Positions 51,301 to 64,000 of a stretch of 64,000 nucleotides of DNA are shown here, one piece after another; positions within the stretch are counted from its first letter, which is position 1; every line of letters starts with the position of its first letter. The DNA lies in contig JALJCS010000024.1 of NCBI GenBank assembly GCA_023055355.1, forward strand, positions 8,323,501 to 8,387,500. Direction: 5' to 3'. The position numbers and the translations under genes were made by a program. The notes beneath the pieces are model-generated. The model saw only the letters and a program-made list of their open reading frames with translations. It made no database searches and was not told the DNA's origin. Source of the stretch: Agelaius tricolor. Lineage: Eukaryota; Chordata; Aves; Passeriformes; Icteridae.

Positions 51301-52149
51301 CATCCTTTTTTGCCATTATTTAATATGTTTGCCATCAAAGATTAATTTAAGGAATGAAATATTTATTGAACTTCTTACTGTCCTTTTGTGATACAAGGCT
51401 GTATGTAGGTGGAAGGACAAAAATACGATACATGAAACCATAACTCTTGTTTCCAAGTTTCTGTTGTATATCAGATTGAACACAGAGGTATCACACTTAG
51501 CATCAGGGTCACAGAAATTCCATGAAGATCCTGCATGTACAGCAATGTTTCAGGCTTTCCCTGAACACTGTGGAAACACACCAGCTGATCCCAGGAAAGG
51601 TCTTGTATGCGTGAAGTTTTGAAAAAAGATTTTCTGAACTCTAAGAGGAAAAAGAAAAAGGAAAAGAAAAGGCTGAGGAATCTGAGGACTCTGAAAGATA
51701 TCTCTCCAACTGGTCTTTATTAATAATAGTTTCATGCTGTGATTATTTGCATACATTTACTGAGCACAGCAGAGCTATTTCCCTTGTTCTGGTTTTGTCC
51801 TAGAAAACCACAAAATACTGGTGTGAAACAATTTATCTAAAAGGAAGGTGGCTTAATTATGCTAATGCTTTATCTTTAATAGGTAGGTTTAGGATAAGCA
51901 TTTTTGTTTTGTAGCAACTTTCAATTTTCCTTTCCTTTGCCACTGTAGCAGTAATTGCTCATGTGCTTATTACCTGTCATACAAACACGCAGCTCCACAG
52001 AGGGGTGGGCAAAGCTGTGCTCAAAAACAGTCAATGTATTTTGGAGACTCAGCAAAATACCCAGAAGCCTGGTTTTTAAGGCTGATTTATGCCAGCAGGC
52101 AGGTCCTTACATGCAGCAGGCACAGGGCCTGCAAGGCCTCCCTGGCGTT
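48311..52149. other. Unique DNA, no gene seen
   Basis: I see no exon, RNA gene or transposon. Frames at 49783-50178 on both strands overlap each other and lack motifs. Confidence 0.5.
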
Positions 52150-52300
52150 CAGCAGCCTAAGATAGGAAATGCCCAGTCACCATGGCTGGAGCTAAGAGGG
52201 CCCTCTCCCACCTCCAGACCCTTGCTTATCTCTCTGTCAGACTATAGGTCACCTCCCTTTTGACCCTTGCTGCTGGACAATTCCTAAAACTCCTGTGCCC

Positions 52301-52308
52301 TATATAAA
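52301..52308 (+). promoter_or_regulatory. TATA box (TATATAAA)
   Basis: A strong TATA element at the expected place upstream of AATAAA in the LTR-like unit. Transcription would start about 25-30 bp downstream. Confidence 0.5.
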
Positions 52309-52365
52309 GAGCTACTTGTGCCCAGATTGGCAGAAGAGCTGTCCCTGAGGCCTTTGCAGAAGGCC

Positions 52366-52371
52366 AATAAA
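52366..52371 (+). terminator. AATAAA polyadenylation signal
   Basis: It lies 65 bp after the TATA box, matching an LTR-type U3/R layout. Confidence 0.5.
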
Positions 52372-52460
52372 GACAATCCTGAGGAACCTCACATGGCCTT
52401 CTCCTCTCTCTCCCTGTGTCTGCCCAAGGCACTGAGCAAGGCAAGAGCTGAAATCACAAA

Positions 52461-54964
52461 ATGAGCTGATAATCACAAAGATCTGATCTCACTAGGAGCT
52501 GAGCTTGCTGAGGCAGCTGCGGCTCTGGCCCTGCCTGAGGGGCTCGGACAGGTCGTGCTTTTTGGACTCCTCTGTCATGGGCACCCACGGCAGCCGGGGT
52601 CGGGGAGACCCCAAAATGCCAGAGTCACCTCAAACAGGGGGAGCAGTAGTGTGCTGATCTCAACACAGCTAATTGGTTTGGTGAGGGCTAAAATCTGGAC
52701 CTATGTGTGTGTGATTCTCTCCTGGTGCTGATGCAAATATCACCCCTGTGCCTGAGAAAGCCTGAGAAAGGTCTCCTACTCTCCTCTCTCTGGAGCCCAG
52801 TGACCCTACAATGCACTGCACCTTTGCTCTTATTGAAGGTTATCCATGCTGGGGGGGCAAGCTGCATTCATGGTGGGGTGTCACCCACTGTGGGAGCTGG
52901 GATGCCACAGGCTTGGTGGCAACAAGGGTACAGTGGCACTGGCATTGCTGTGGCCTTGCTGCTTGCACCAGAGCCCCTGAGCTCCCCTGCTTGTCCGGCT
53001 CAGCCCTGCTGCCACCCTAGGTTCTACAGGCACCACGGCTGGGTTTGTCTCTGCACACCCAGAGGCTGCTTCCCCTCTCTGTGCTGAGGATTCAGGAGTC
53101 ACTCTGATCTGTGCTTCCTCTCCAGCAGTGGCTCATCATGCTCTATTGACCTGGCTTGTTCCTTACACAGGGCAGTAGGAAACCCATCCCTGTGCTGCTG
53201 CAGTCATTTGTAATTTGAAATGCATGGTCTGTTTGACCAACAGTCTGTCTGGGCCAGCTTTACATCTCCAGCTGTAAATGTGGGTCAGCTGGCTGCCATT
53301 GCAATTTGTTTGCTATCCTTTAGAGCATGGGTCCTCACACACACAAGTTCCCTGTGCATTGCATTTGTCCATCCTTTAAAAAAAGCTTATTTTGCTAGAG
53401 TAGCAAGTGGTTCAACTGCTTGTGACATTAGCAGTCCTGCCAGAACAGCAACAAAAAACTCTTCAGTCTAAGTATTGCACACTCATAATGAAGGTGTTTT
53501 CAGCTGTTTCACCTGAGGGTTTTTCTGACATTGTTGTGTTAAGGAGACACTGATCTCAGCCCTATCAGTGAAATTCATTATCAAGTGTGACATTTGACAT
53601 CCATAAATCAAAGCATGTCCTTCAGCTTTTCTGCTGTGCTCAGAAACTGTCTTCATAAGCTAAACCTAAGATTTGTTCATTCCTGAATTCTCCAGAGCCC
53701 ATCTTCAGAGTTTTGGAGTTTACATAAGAAAAGGATTCTCATAAGCTTCCACAAGCCATTTGGGTTCAGATGAAATACCTGCTCTTTCCTTTATCATATA
53801 AATTTGCTACATTGCTCAAATAAGGGAGAGAGTGGTTTACATATGCATCCCTGCAGTCTTTAATCTTAGATATGATGCTTTATATTCAGTGAAATTTTTT
53901 TGCATGAATTTCTAAGAAATTGAGGCTTATGCAATCCTAATGTACAAATCCCAAAAGATTTTCCAAAAAAAGACAGCACAAACCAGCCAATGGGATCACA
54001 AATCAGAAAACTTATTTTGAGATAAACTTTACAGAGAAGGGGAGTTGTGTGGAGTAAACTTTGCATGAGACTGCAGGGACTGTCCCACTGCTGTTGGATC
54101 ATAATGTGATACAGAGAGCTCTCTTCAGCCAGGGGTCTGTCCTTCTGTAGCCCTTAGGAAAATGTCCAAGGAGGAAATCCTGACACTGCCCAGCCTCAAG
54201 GCAGGGAACAGTCTGTACTGGGAACCCCTTTTATTCTGATCAAGAGCTGAGGTGAAAACAAATGGAACAATCAGCCCCATGAAGCCCCTGCCTCCCTGGG
54301 CTCCCCCAGAACCTCACCAAGAATGCCCACCCATAATGTTCCTGAAAGCCAGCCTGGGTCAACCATGTCACCAGCCCCACTGTGGTTGGGGACACCACCA
54401 CAAATGCTCTGCCTGCTGTGATGTGGCTTCTTCATTGCCAGGGTTGTTGCTAGGAGCTTGTGTGGCATCCAGGGAAAGAGGGTGTGGGGCTCCAGTGTTC
54501 TCAGGGGAGCATCCACCTCCCAGTTAGACCATGACAGTATCAGCTGTATTTGTCTTATCTGCCCCATAGTGCATTGGCAGTTGTCCATTTGAGTGGCCAA
54601 GGAGGGAGGGGACAGGTGGGTGCCATGGTTTGGCAGCATGTCTGTCATAATTCTCCTGTAAAGGAGAATTTACAAGAAGAGTGGCCTTCCCTGCAATCGT
54701 GAGCAGCCCCTGTGTGGGAGCTGAGTGACCAGGCTCACCCTAAGGCTGCCCATGTCTCATCTCCCTGACCACTAGGAGACCCCCATCCCATAATAACCAT
54801 GTCACCAGCCCCACTGCAGCTGGGCTGCCACCAGAAAAAGCTTCAATATCACTCTGACTGGCTTGAGCACTGATCCAATCCAATGTGTTAGTATCTATTC
54901 ATCATAACAAATAAGTTGGACCTTTTTTAATTATGCCTTATTTTTCTCTGTTTCCTTCCTGTAG
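52461..54964. other. Mixed unique DNA; one dispersed 22-bp duplication
   Basis: A G+C- and CpG-richer part lies at 52500-52680. A 22-bp identical motif (aaccatgtcaccagccccac plus tg) occurs at 54361 and 54795. A 9-bp stem hairpin is at 54649-54670. Frames of up to 126 codons in 52700-53100 and 54250-54650 occur on both strands without domains. Confidence 0.4.
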
Positions 54965-55118
54965 ACTTTAATCCATTACAAAAATTTGAGCTGGAGAAGA
55001 CATCAGTCTGATGACATACTGAGGGATATATTTGTGAAATCCATAGTTTATCTAGAAGCTGGAGAATATCTTTTAGAAAGAGACAATTATCAAGTTAGAG
55101 AGAGAGACAAATACTGAG
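54965..55118 (+). other. Candidate exon (154 bp) with strong splice sites
   Basis: The 24 bases before 54965 form a nearly pure pyrimidine tract ending in tgtag, a strong acceptor. At 55118 the boundary GAG|GTGAGT is a full consensus donor. One frame is open from the acceptor for 50 codons (with the segment DDILRDIFVKSIVYLEAGEY) and stops at TGA (55115-55117), one base before the donor. The other two frames close early. I recognise no protein family. It could be an exon of a long non-coding RNA, the end of a coding region followed by a 3'-UTR exon, or a chance pair of good sites. Confidence 0.3.
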
Positions 55119-58100
55119 GTGAGTTTCTTCTAAGTTTAACTGTTGTCCTGATTAAAGATGCATACATTATTTCTTGTCTGAATGTATTTAACTTCAGCTA
55201 GATCTGGCTGTCAGGTACTGATATAACTTTTCTTCTAAAATAGAAAGTCTTATTGTATCAGGAATATTTCTTTCTCTCTGGATAATTCTAGGCTGTGTAC
55301 ATATTAACCTCCCCTTTGCTAAACTGCTGCCTGAGCTCCTGTAAACTCTCACTGAAGGGAGATGAGACTTACTCCTCAAGCACTGGTACAAAGCTACCCT
55401 GGAATATTTACAACATTTTTACAAATGAAAAAATATTCATAAAGAGAATTCTGGATAATTTTTTCTTCCTTTTAGAGGTTTTCCTTTCCTTCTCTCACTA
55501 TCCACATGTCCAAATCCTGTGTCTTGGTTGCCCAGGCAACCTCTGCTGGCTGAGCCCTGGGTGCAGTGCTGGGTTTTCAGCTCTGCACAGAGAAGGAGGA
55601 GGATGTGAAAGATGGAGGAACAGGTAACAAGCTTTAGTGGGACAGGAAAGCCCAATAGATGACTGATGGCAGTAATGGGAGTTTTATTTAAAGGTTAAGA
55701 GCACTAATAAATGCATTTATGCAGATAATTTTAAAAAGTTCTATGACTTGCAGGAAATAGGAGGGGGAGATTTTACATCAGTGCATTTCTAATATCAGAT
55801 GCAGTGTAACAGCTCAAAGTAACACAAAGACATGAGTGACATTTGATAAGCATGTTACTTAAACTGAAACTGATACTGCTCATCCTTTCCTTTGCATTTG
55901 GAAAGCATGATCAGAAACTACCACCCAGGCAAAATAAGAACATTTAAAACATTCTGAAAGTGCCTTGAGACTTGACTTAGATGCAAAAATCATAAACAAT
56001 AGCTTATATCAAGCCCCTTCAGGTAAATAACAGAGGTTGATTTGCTATACTGAATTTGTTTTTCATCACCTAGCAGTAGATGTTACTTTACAGCTCCAAA
56101 CTGACATTTGCTCACTTTTGTAAAGGAGACTGATCAGGAGACTACTCACTCCAACAGAGGAAAAGTTGAAACATTTCAAAAACCCCAAAAGGATGTTCTC
56201 ACACTAAAACTTTCCTCTTATGTGGATTTCAGTGCTTCTTAAGCAGGCAGCTTTCCTTTGGCCCAAAAGAGTTGAATTGCATGTAAATAACTCACCTCCA
56301 AATAGTCAGACTTGACTGTGGGTGCAAATGGGGATTAGGTCAGTTTGTGCCACTGTGTCTCTGATTTCAGGGTGGTGGCAGTGGCAGAGCTGCTAGATGT
56401 GGCAGGCTCTTGGTACGTAGGTAGAGTGTAGTCTTTGAATTATAAGTTTCAAAAGCTTTTGAAAGCTTTTGACATTTTGCACCTCCCACTGATAGATGTG
56501 GGCATGGTACTTCAAAGATCATTTGTCTCACTGTTTGCTAGAAGAACAGGTGACTTATTCTAACATGGGAGGAAAAAAAAAGCAGAGTTAAAATAATTTA
56601 AAAATTTCTAAACAATAAAATATAAGAGATAACAAGCACATTACTGAAAGAAAGCCATTCTGAAGATAATTTTGAAATGTTAAAATGCTACCAAAGCAGG
56701 GAAAAAAAGAATCTGCACAAGACCTTACTACTACCTGAATTAAAATATTCCTCCTAAAAAATAGTTCATTTTCTCAGTATAAATTAATCAAGGCTACTTC
56801 CACTTTTCTTTAAGGAGCTCACAGACCCAGAAGATTTTGAGGGATAAAGCATTAGAAAGATTCCAGCTTATATTCAGGAACACAAAAGTCTTCAGACAGC
56901 TGGGTTTTTATTGAGAGCTGAATGTCTAAAATGTTTGACCACCAAAAAGATACTCCAGAAATGTCACTGTGCTGCTACTGCTGTCATTGCCAAATCATAC
57001 AGTAATGAGGATTTATTCTGAGATTCTGTGATTTCTGCTATAATTAATGATACAGGCTATACCTACAGCTGTAAGCAGGAATTATCAGAGGAAATGTTCA
57101 AGAGGAAAGGCAGGAGATGCAGGATTACACAGAACAAGTGAAAAATGCAGATGGTTTTGAAACAAAACTGTGGAGGATAGTTACAGACATTATTGCAGCA
57201 TTGTCAGCCTTGGGGGTATGTGCACTGGGAGAGACAGAGTTCAAAAATAGTGTTTCTTCTCTCCCAAATAACAAGTAGGTGCTAGATGGGCAACAAAGAC
57301 AAAGTAGCTGTGGCAACAAAAAGTCAGCAAAAGAGAGTTTTCAATGAACAGTCCCATTTCAGCCATCCCAGGCTGAAAGCACAGACAGCTGCAGCCTTTC
57401 TTCAAGGAGACAGGGGAGGATGCTGCTGTGATCAAGGCTGGTTTAGGGCTCACTCTGGGAGACCCCATCCACTTTCAGATGGGGTTCACTCTCACAGATG
57501 CCCTGCCCAGTGTTTAGAGTGGCACAGTCTCCAGAGGGTGGATCTGAGAGTCTCTGAAAACACTCCCAAAGGCTCAGCTTTGCCAGCAAAGGCTGCTCAG
57601 GCTCCTGAAGCAGATGCTGAAAAGCCCGAGCTTCTTTTGCCAGGGACCCTGAAAGTGCTCCAAATGTCTCCCACTGCTCAGGGAATGGTTTGCTCCTCCC
57701 AGGACCACAGGGACACCCATTTCTGTCCTACTGCACCAAGTCCTGCCTCTGTTCCTGTGGCTGCACCTTTGCCTTGCACCCAGCTGATCCAGGCCAGACT
57801 GCCCTCCTACTTCCATTGCATTTCACACCACATCTGCAAGAAATATGATGGGGCATATTTTGAGAACCTTTTCCTAGAGTGTATTATCCCATAGGAATGC
57901 TGTTTAGGAAAATGAGGAAGATTTCTTTAAAATTAATCTTTCACTGCTAGATTTGGTTAAGATTTCATAGTGATAAAAATTATTTTACTGGAGCTCCCAG
58001 AAGATTAAAAATTTTATACTGTCTTTGCTTTCATGAGGAAATGAAAGACTGATCTTCTGGAAGTTTCAATGAAAACTAATAAAAAGAAAAAAAGAAGAAA

Positions 58101-61100
58101 AATTAATTAAATGCCATTAATGTCTGACTTGTGAAGTTGACCTATTATATATGCATTACTGTTTTGCTCCAATATTCTGGAGAAAATAAAAGTTGAGTTC
58201 TTTACCCCTTCTTGCTACAAGTCCTTACAATAATAACTATAGATAATTCACAAGCTTAAATTAAGTTAATGAATTAATTTAAAAAACCTCAGATTTTTCA
58301 TAGTTACTGATCAATAACCATTCAGTCCCAAATTTGAAGGCATGAAAGATTTTTGCTTCCAATCTTGAGTTTTTCTTTTAACTATCTATCTTCATTTTGA
58401 TATGGAAATTCAGAGAGGAGAAAGGGAAAACCAAAATCTAAAATGAAACCCGGAAACCTAATTCTTCAGTAGCCTGGTCCTAATTTTAATTTTAGTGAAA
58501 ATTCACTCTAAGTGTTGTATAATTTTGAAAGCTTTTTAAAAGTTTAGAGTAAAATTTTATTCCATTTTCCTCTGATTAACCATGTGGTTTGGATTTAGTA
58601 TTTCCTTAATCTTTAGTTGCTATTTGTCCTTTTCTAAATGTTCAACACTTATTTGATGATGACTTCAGAATGTTGATTACTTTTTGAATGATTGGTTGAT
58701 TAAAAGTGAATTCTACAACATTTCCTTTAAAAATTCTTTAACTAGACTGTAAAATTGCTCAGACCATAATCAAGGCATGCATTTTCCAAAACCTGTCTTT
58801 ATTAGGAAGGTTTCCAAACTTTCTGATCTGCTGTTCCTCTGTACTTCCTAGTTTAAATTAAAGGGGGTCCCTCTGTGTTCAAGTTCTTTGGTAGTTAAGC
58901 AGTTCTCAGGTACCTTTTCTTCCTAGTTTTTATTTAAGCAGTTGAATGTGCAAATTCAGCACAGTATTTACAAGTGGGATTATTGTTTCTCTGTCAACCT
59001 GGACTAGTGTGAAAACAGGCTACTAAAAATTCAGGAATCAAGAGAGTCATGAAGGGAGACCACACAGATGTGTCTGTTCACTCTCAAAACATAAAAGGTG
59101 AAAACTGGATGTGATCATCCTCCAAAAATATAGGAGGACAAGAAGTGTTTCTATTAAAGGCTTATACTGACAGAGGAATAAACAGATAAAAAGATACCAT
59201 AAATACATTGTGAACATATTTATGCTGAAAATAAGATGAAATTTCCTAACTGCTAGAGCATGGAGAGTCTGGTCTGATCAATGCAAAAGGAACAAGATAT
59301 GAATTAATTTGAGGATAGAATAGGTGCAGAACAATCCCTGATATGTTAGAAATGTGTAGTTGTAGCCCAACACACAAATGCCTAACAGAAACTGTATGGT
59401 ATGGCTGTGGGAATGGAGTTGGTGATGTGATTTCCTTTTCCTGGTTCTGTTGCAATTTCAATCCCAGAAAAAGGTAATTTCAGAAGAACCTTAAACCATG
59501 TATCTTACTTAGGGTCTGCTTGAAAATACTGTCCAGGCCCAGAAGAAAAATCTTCCTTTAAAAAATGGTGGGACTCAATGACGCCTCCCACATTATAAAC
59601 AAGTATTTCTCCTGTTACTCCCTAGCTGCTGAACTTTATTTTCAGGGGTCACAGAAGCGCTTTTTACAAAGCAACTCATCCATGGGTTTCCCATGTAGGT
59701 CCTCCTATCTGCTCCCAAGCTTTGTCTGGTCAGAAAAGTAAAATCTCCCCTGGCATCCCAAGCACCTGGAGGTCCAGTGAGAGAAATCACTCTGCTGCTG
59801 TAGGGTTTCTGGATATCCTCAAGGAAGCGCCTAGGTCATGGGATTAATGTGTTTTCAGAATTTTGCATGCCTAGAAAGAAATGCTTGTACAAAGCCATTC
59901 AGAAATGTGAGCCTGAAACCTCTGAAATTGCTCAGGTGGGAGAAGAGGGAAAAAGTGATGAGGAAGGGATAGGGAAAAAACAGAACACAAAGACAGCTTC
60001 TATTTATCTTTCTGTTTTGGGGCTGCTGGAAAGTTTTTGAGGCATTTTAAAACCCTAGAAGCAGCTGTAGTTTATGTGCAGAGTGTGGGTAATGGAGTCA
60101 GGCTTCAAGACAGAGCCATTGCACGGCTCCCTGGAGCACATGGTAAATTTTTATGGACATGCCAGTCTAGAAGCAGTGGCATTTCCAGGTAAAAAAACCC
60201 ACAATGAGCATATCTTTATCAAACAGTTCCAGTAATAACCTTTCCTAGCCACTATTGTGCTCATTTTTTTTTTCGTTCATGAATTTTTATACGACTTTCA
60301 GTGTTTTGTCCTCTGGTTTGTAAAGGAAAATTGACAGCTCTACAATTATAAACTGAGGAAAGAGGCTCTAAATTTCCATCTTAAAAGAGGTAAAGGATAT
60401 CTAGAAACACCTCAAGGCATGTTCCTGTGGGGATGTTATTTAAAGCCCATTTTTTTTAATCCTCTTTTCTCAAGATAGAACATCTATACAGAGTTAAAAC
60501 ATAGTAGATCCTTCTGTGATAAATCTTGATCAGGATTAATGAAAATAGAGAAATGCTGTGTTAATTTAGATTCTTCCCCTTCTCCTTTATAATAGTATAT
60601 TTATTCTTCTGTTTTCTTTAAATATTCTTTTTTCCTTCCGGCAGACGAAACAGTAGCACATTCCACAGACAAAGTGTGTAGGTGTGTTGCCAAGGACAAC
60701 AGTTTCAGACATAAATTGGTTTTGAACCACAGACCCTTTCATTGCTCTTTATTGAAGGCCATCTGTATGTTGTTATGTTAATTGAAGGTTTTCAGCCAAC
60801 CCCCCCGAACACAGGGATTCGGTGTGTGAGCAAACACCCATGTTGCAGCCTTTTACACAGGGTGGTGGCATTAAGTTTCACTGCAAATAGGTGTGTCCCA
60901 ACACAAGTTAAGGTTTAAAACAAATTTTATAAAGTAGGACAAAACTGTTCCTGAAATAGTAGTTCCTTAAATGCCTCTAAAAGGGAATTATAGGAAGCTG
61001 GCAAAAAAAATACAACTAATGATTTCGTCTTATTGATTAGGTGTACACAAGAGAAATAAAGCACAATGCATTGCCCAAGATTGCCCACATTTCAAATTAC

Positions 61101-64000
61101 AATTTCATAGTGGTTGCCTAGAATCAATCCTTCATCACTATCAATTTGATCTTTGCCTTTTCCTAATGAAGGTGGTGGAGCTTAAATGAGTTTCACATTT
61201 GCTGAACTTTGGACTATTTTACAAAAAAAAATTGCCTGACAATATGAAGACATCAGTCAATTGGAAAGAAAAGTTATCAAGTCAGAAAGTTCCTTTTGCT
61301 TTGCTATCAGCCTTGTCCCTTGACATTGACTGAAGGTAAAAATGAGTCAGGTTTTCAGGGAAATAGTGTAATTGATGGTTTTATGAATTTGCAGATGCTT
61401 CTGCCATTCTAACACCTGTCTGTTGCTCTTTGTTTTGTTTTTTTAGTAGTCACAAGTGTAATCTGTGTCTGGTTGGATCCAATTACAAACTTTCAGGTAC
61501 ATAAACCACATGGCTTTTGCTCCTTTTATGTTCCCAAAGACACTTTTGATGCTCAATCAATTATAAACATTATAATATTAATGGTTTAGCTGCAGAATGC
61601 TGCAGAGTTTCAAGCACCAGCGTCAGAAAGAGGTTTAATTAAATTGTTTAAGTCCATCCATCCATTCAGCCCTCAGACCCAAGACACTGGTTTTTTGGGG
61701 AAAAAAACGCCTGAATGGCTGACAGCAACACTATACATAGCAATCTCCAATATCCACAGAAGAATAGCACTCCAAAAGAAACTCTTAAATTATGGCAGCA
61801 AAGAAGGGATGGCAAAATGCACAATTCTTGCAATCTGACACCTAGTTTTATGTTTTATGGGAACTTCATGATGGCTTTGAGCATTGACATCCCTGTTCTC
61901 TTAAACAGCTGTGGAAATTCAGAGCAGAGATCCAAGCTGGTCTCTCAGCAGCTGATAACCCACACCAAAAACCAGGGCAGTTCTCTCTGTCTGTGTGGAT
62001 CCAAGCACCAGCCTCAAACATACAAGCCACGTATTGCTGAGGGCAGCCCGTTTCATAGAGAACACAATTCCCTGGAAATGAGAACTATGACTAAAAATAG
62101 CCCAGAGAAGCAGATCCTCTCTGAAAATGATCCCATCTCTTTTTAACTTGAATTTCCCATGATCTTGAAAAAGCTCAAATGTTGGCCTACCAGTCTGTCT
62201 TTGAGGTGAGATTGCAGCACAAGCTCTGCTAAAGCACATTGTTGGGTTTCTGTTGTGACACTCAGAGACAGCTTGTTCTCAGCAAACATTTGACAGTTTT
62301 CTTTTTTGTTGTCTAAACTGATCAATGGAACTAGGCAAATTATATCATAAAGATATTTAAAATACTTCTAGAAGAACTATTTTGTATCTGAGGGCAATAA
62401 ATCACAGGACAAAGACTCTTTGCTCACCTTGCAGGATTTGTCCAGACCAGAGAGTGCAGGGTGTCTCAGCCCCTGCTGATCTCTCCTTCCTGCAGCATTT
62501 GGCCCTTGATCCCCAAGTTCCTACACCCCATAATTGCAGTGGGCAGTGTTCTGAGTGCCCCAGGCTTTCAAACACTCTTCTCAAAATTACCTGCTACCCC
62601 AGGGCCGAGGGTAGTGTGAGGCACAGAGACTCCCCAAACCTTCATTTTTCAGCCTGCGTTGTAACTAAGTCCCTGGCAGGTTGAGTTCCTAGCCAGATAT
62701 TCCTTAACAAGAACTTGGCCCATCTCTCCAAAGAGCTGATTTGAGGCTCTGGTTACTGGGTTTTGTATTGGTGTCTCTGTTTCTCTTTTCTTAGAGCAAA
62801 AGTCAGGGAATCTCAGTGATCAAATATCCAATCCCTGCCCTCCCACCAGGATACAGAGTATAATAGGAAATTCAAGTTAATAAAAGATAAGGTAAATAGA
62901 AATATCTCATACTTGGTAGATAAGGGAAAATGACTGCAACAGACAGAATAGAAAATAAGAAAAGAGAATATCACAACACAACAATAAGATTTCTGGTGTC
63001 AGAATAAGAAAATGTGCTGGGCTGGTAGATTGGTAGCAGTGCATGTGCATCCAAATGTCGGTGGAAGTCAATTTATATATCAAAAGGGGAATGAGAACAT
63101 AAGGGAGAGAAAATACAGTATTTGAAAGTGTTAGAAAGATAAAAATATATGTACTAATGTACATGATTATTGGGGAAAGACTTGCAGAAGTATCATTTGG
63201 AAAGGGCATATAAAGAATAAAAAATACAACAAAAGGTATGCAAAGTTACTTGGTGTTTCTGGAGTATCTTGGATAAAACTATAAAATATACAATTACAGA
63301 AACTTGTTTAACCTTGTGTAACTTTTTATGTGGGTATTGTTAGGGCAGATTACATCTTTCATGTGCACATAGAGAAATCCTACATTTCAAATTATTTTTC
63401 AAATGAGCTGTTTGAAAAGGAATTTTGAAATAATAAGAAAGAAAAATGCTAGCATTTAACTCAGCAGAGATAAAATCTGAGGGATTTGAGGGATTTCCCT
63501 AATTCACATCAGTGAAAAGGATCACCTGCAGAGCCATGCTTAACTCATTTGATAAAGCAGAACTCCCTAAATAAATGGCTCTGAAAGCTGGGTTGACTTA
63601 CACTATTTAAACAAAGGAGATGAATCACCAGTGATACAGCCATAAGGAACAGAACAAAAGAAACACAGAGATTACTCTTCAGGAAAAAAGTCATGGCGAC
63701 ATGGGCATTAGTCAGTCTTCCAATAGAAGCAAAAGAATATTCAGTAAAAATTAGACTGTAAAATACAGTAAATGGTCTGAAAGTGAAATCCAGCCCTTCT
63801 GCATTGGCAAGGAGCACAGCAGAGAAGAAATCTCTTTTCCAGCTCTGGTGCTGTCATTCCTGTGCTTTCCTTGCCAGTTTTCTTTAGCAAACCAATCACA
63901 CTCAGCAGCTAACACACATCTTGCATGTCCTCTTCAGTTTTACGAGAAACATGACAGTTTTTATCTGTGAAAATCTATATTTTTCTTTTGTCCTTTCAAG
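55119..64000. other. Unique DNA, no recognised gene
   Basis: No transposon, RNA gene or known coding exon is recognised. The longest frame is 57286-57894 (+, 202 codons) in a G+C-richer patch. It starts MGNKDKVAVATKSQ, has an A/P/S-rich middle, and shows no domain, signal peptide or homologue known to me. A 143-codon frame at 61715-62146 is similarly featureless. Short tandem echoes occur at 56450-56472 (gaaagctttt) and 63478-63497. Confidence 0.45.

Larger units (their letters stand above)
52150..52460 (+). mobile_element. Probable solo LTR or LTR fragment, boundaries unclear
   Basis: A TATATAAA (52301-52308) lies 65 bp upstream of AATAAA (52366-52371), a spacing typical of an LTR with a short R region, and a C+T-rich stretch follows the AATAAA. 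I could not find TG...CA ends with a target duplication, so the limits are approximate. The G+C- and CpG-richer sequence to about 52680 may belong to the same element. A cellular promoter with a nearby polyadenylation signal is the alternative. No retroviral genes are seen. Confidence 0.48.

Noticed and set aside
54649..54670. Short hairpin with a 9-bp stem
   Set aside because: Stems this short are expected by chance in 64 kb.
1..64000. CRISPR arrays, tRNA or rRNA genes, bacterial operons, full-length proviruses
   Set aside because: None was recognised. The repeats present are LINE, LTR and simple repeats typical of a bird genome, and no gag, pol or env coding region accompanies the LTRs.

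Overview
The window reads as bird nuclear DNA, most likely from a songbird-type genome. It is AT-rich, with no operons, no bacterial-style gene packing and no long conserved reading frame. It carries at least seven CR1 LINE fragments, recognised by the CR1 3' end (a 'gatgatctt..aggtc' block followed by a 'tctatgattctg' tail), and several solo LTRs of endogenous retroviruses. Species and chromosome cannot be fixed from sequence alone. I found no intact protein-coding gene. The long reading frames are mostly chance, LTR or tandem-repeat artefacts. The window is best read as intergenic DNA or a very large intron.

Layout. 1-4150: a short CR1 tail (965-1029), then a possible decayed coding sequence (about 1339-2530). 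4151-4995: a complete forward solo LTR with a duplicated GC-box/CCAAT module and five exact-length 65-bp units just after its AATAAA. 5411-6350: a CR1 split by a reverse solo LTR (5446-5866). 12592-13193: a second LTR family, reverse, with a perfect 6-bp target duplication. 13200-31990: mostly unique AT-rich DNA with a CpG-rich patch carrying a CTCF-like motif (27368-27475). 30935-31098 and 37728-37880: low-complexity A/C tracts and a (GAAAA)10 microsatellite. 34226-35845: two CR1 fragments in opposite orientation. 39100-39845: another CR1 split by the same LTR family as at 5446. 41325-41411: a near-perfect 39-bp-stem hairpin. 47995-48310: a long polypyrimidine tract. About 52150-52460: an LTR-like promoter/polyA unit. 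54965-55118: a candidate exon with strong splice sites. The rest, to 64000, is unique DNA in which I see no gene.

The elements can be ordered in time. Both copies of the 420-450 bp LTR lie inside CR1 elements that continue on each side, so the CR1s are older. The hairpin, the 65-bp array inside the LTR and the candidate exon are the features most worth checking. I found no convincing new multi-gene system.
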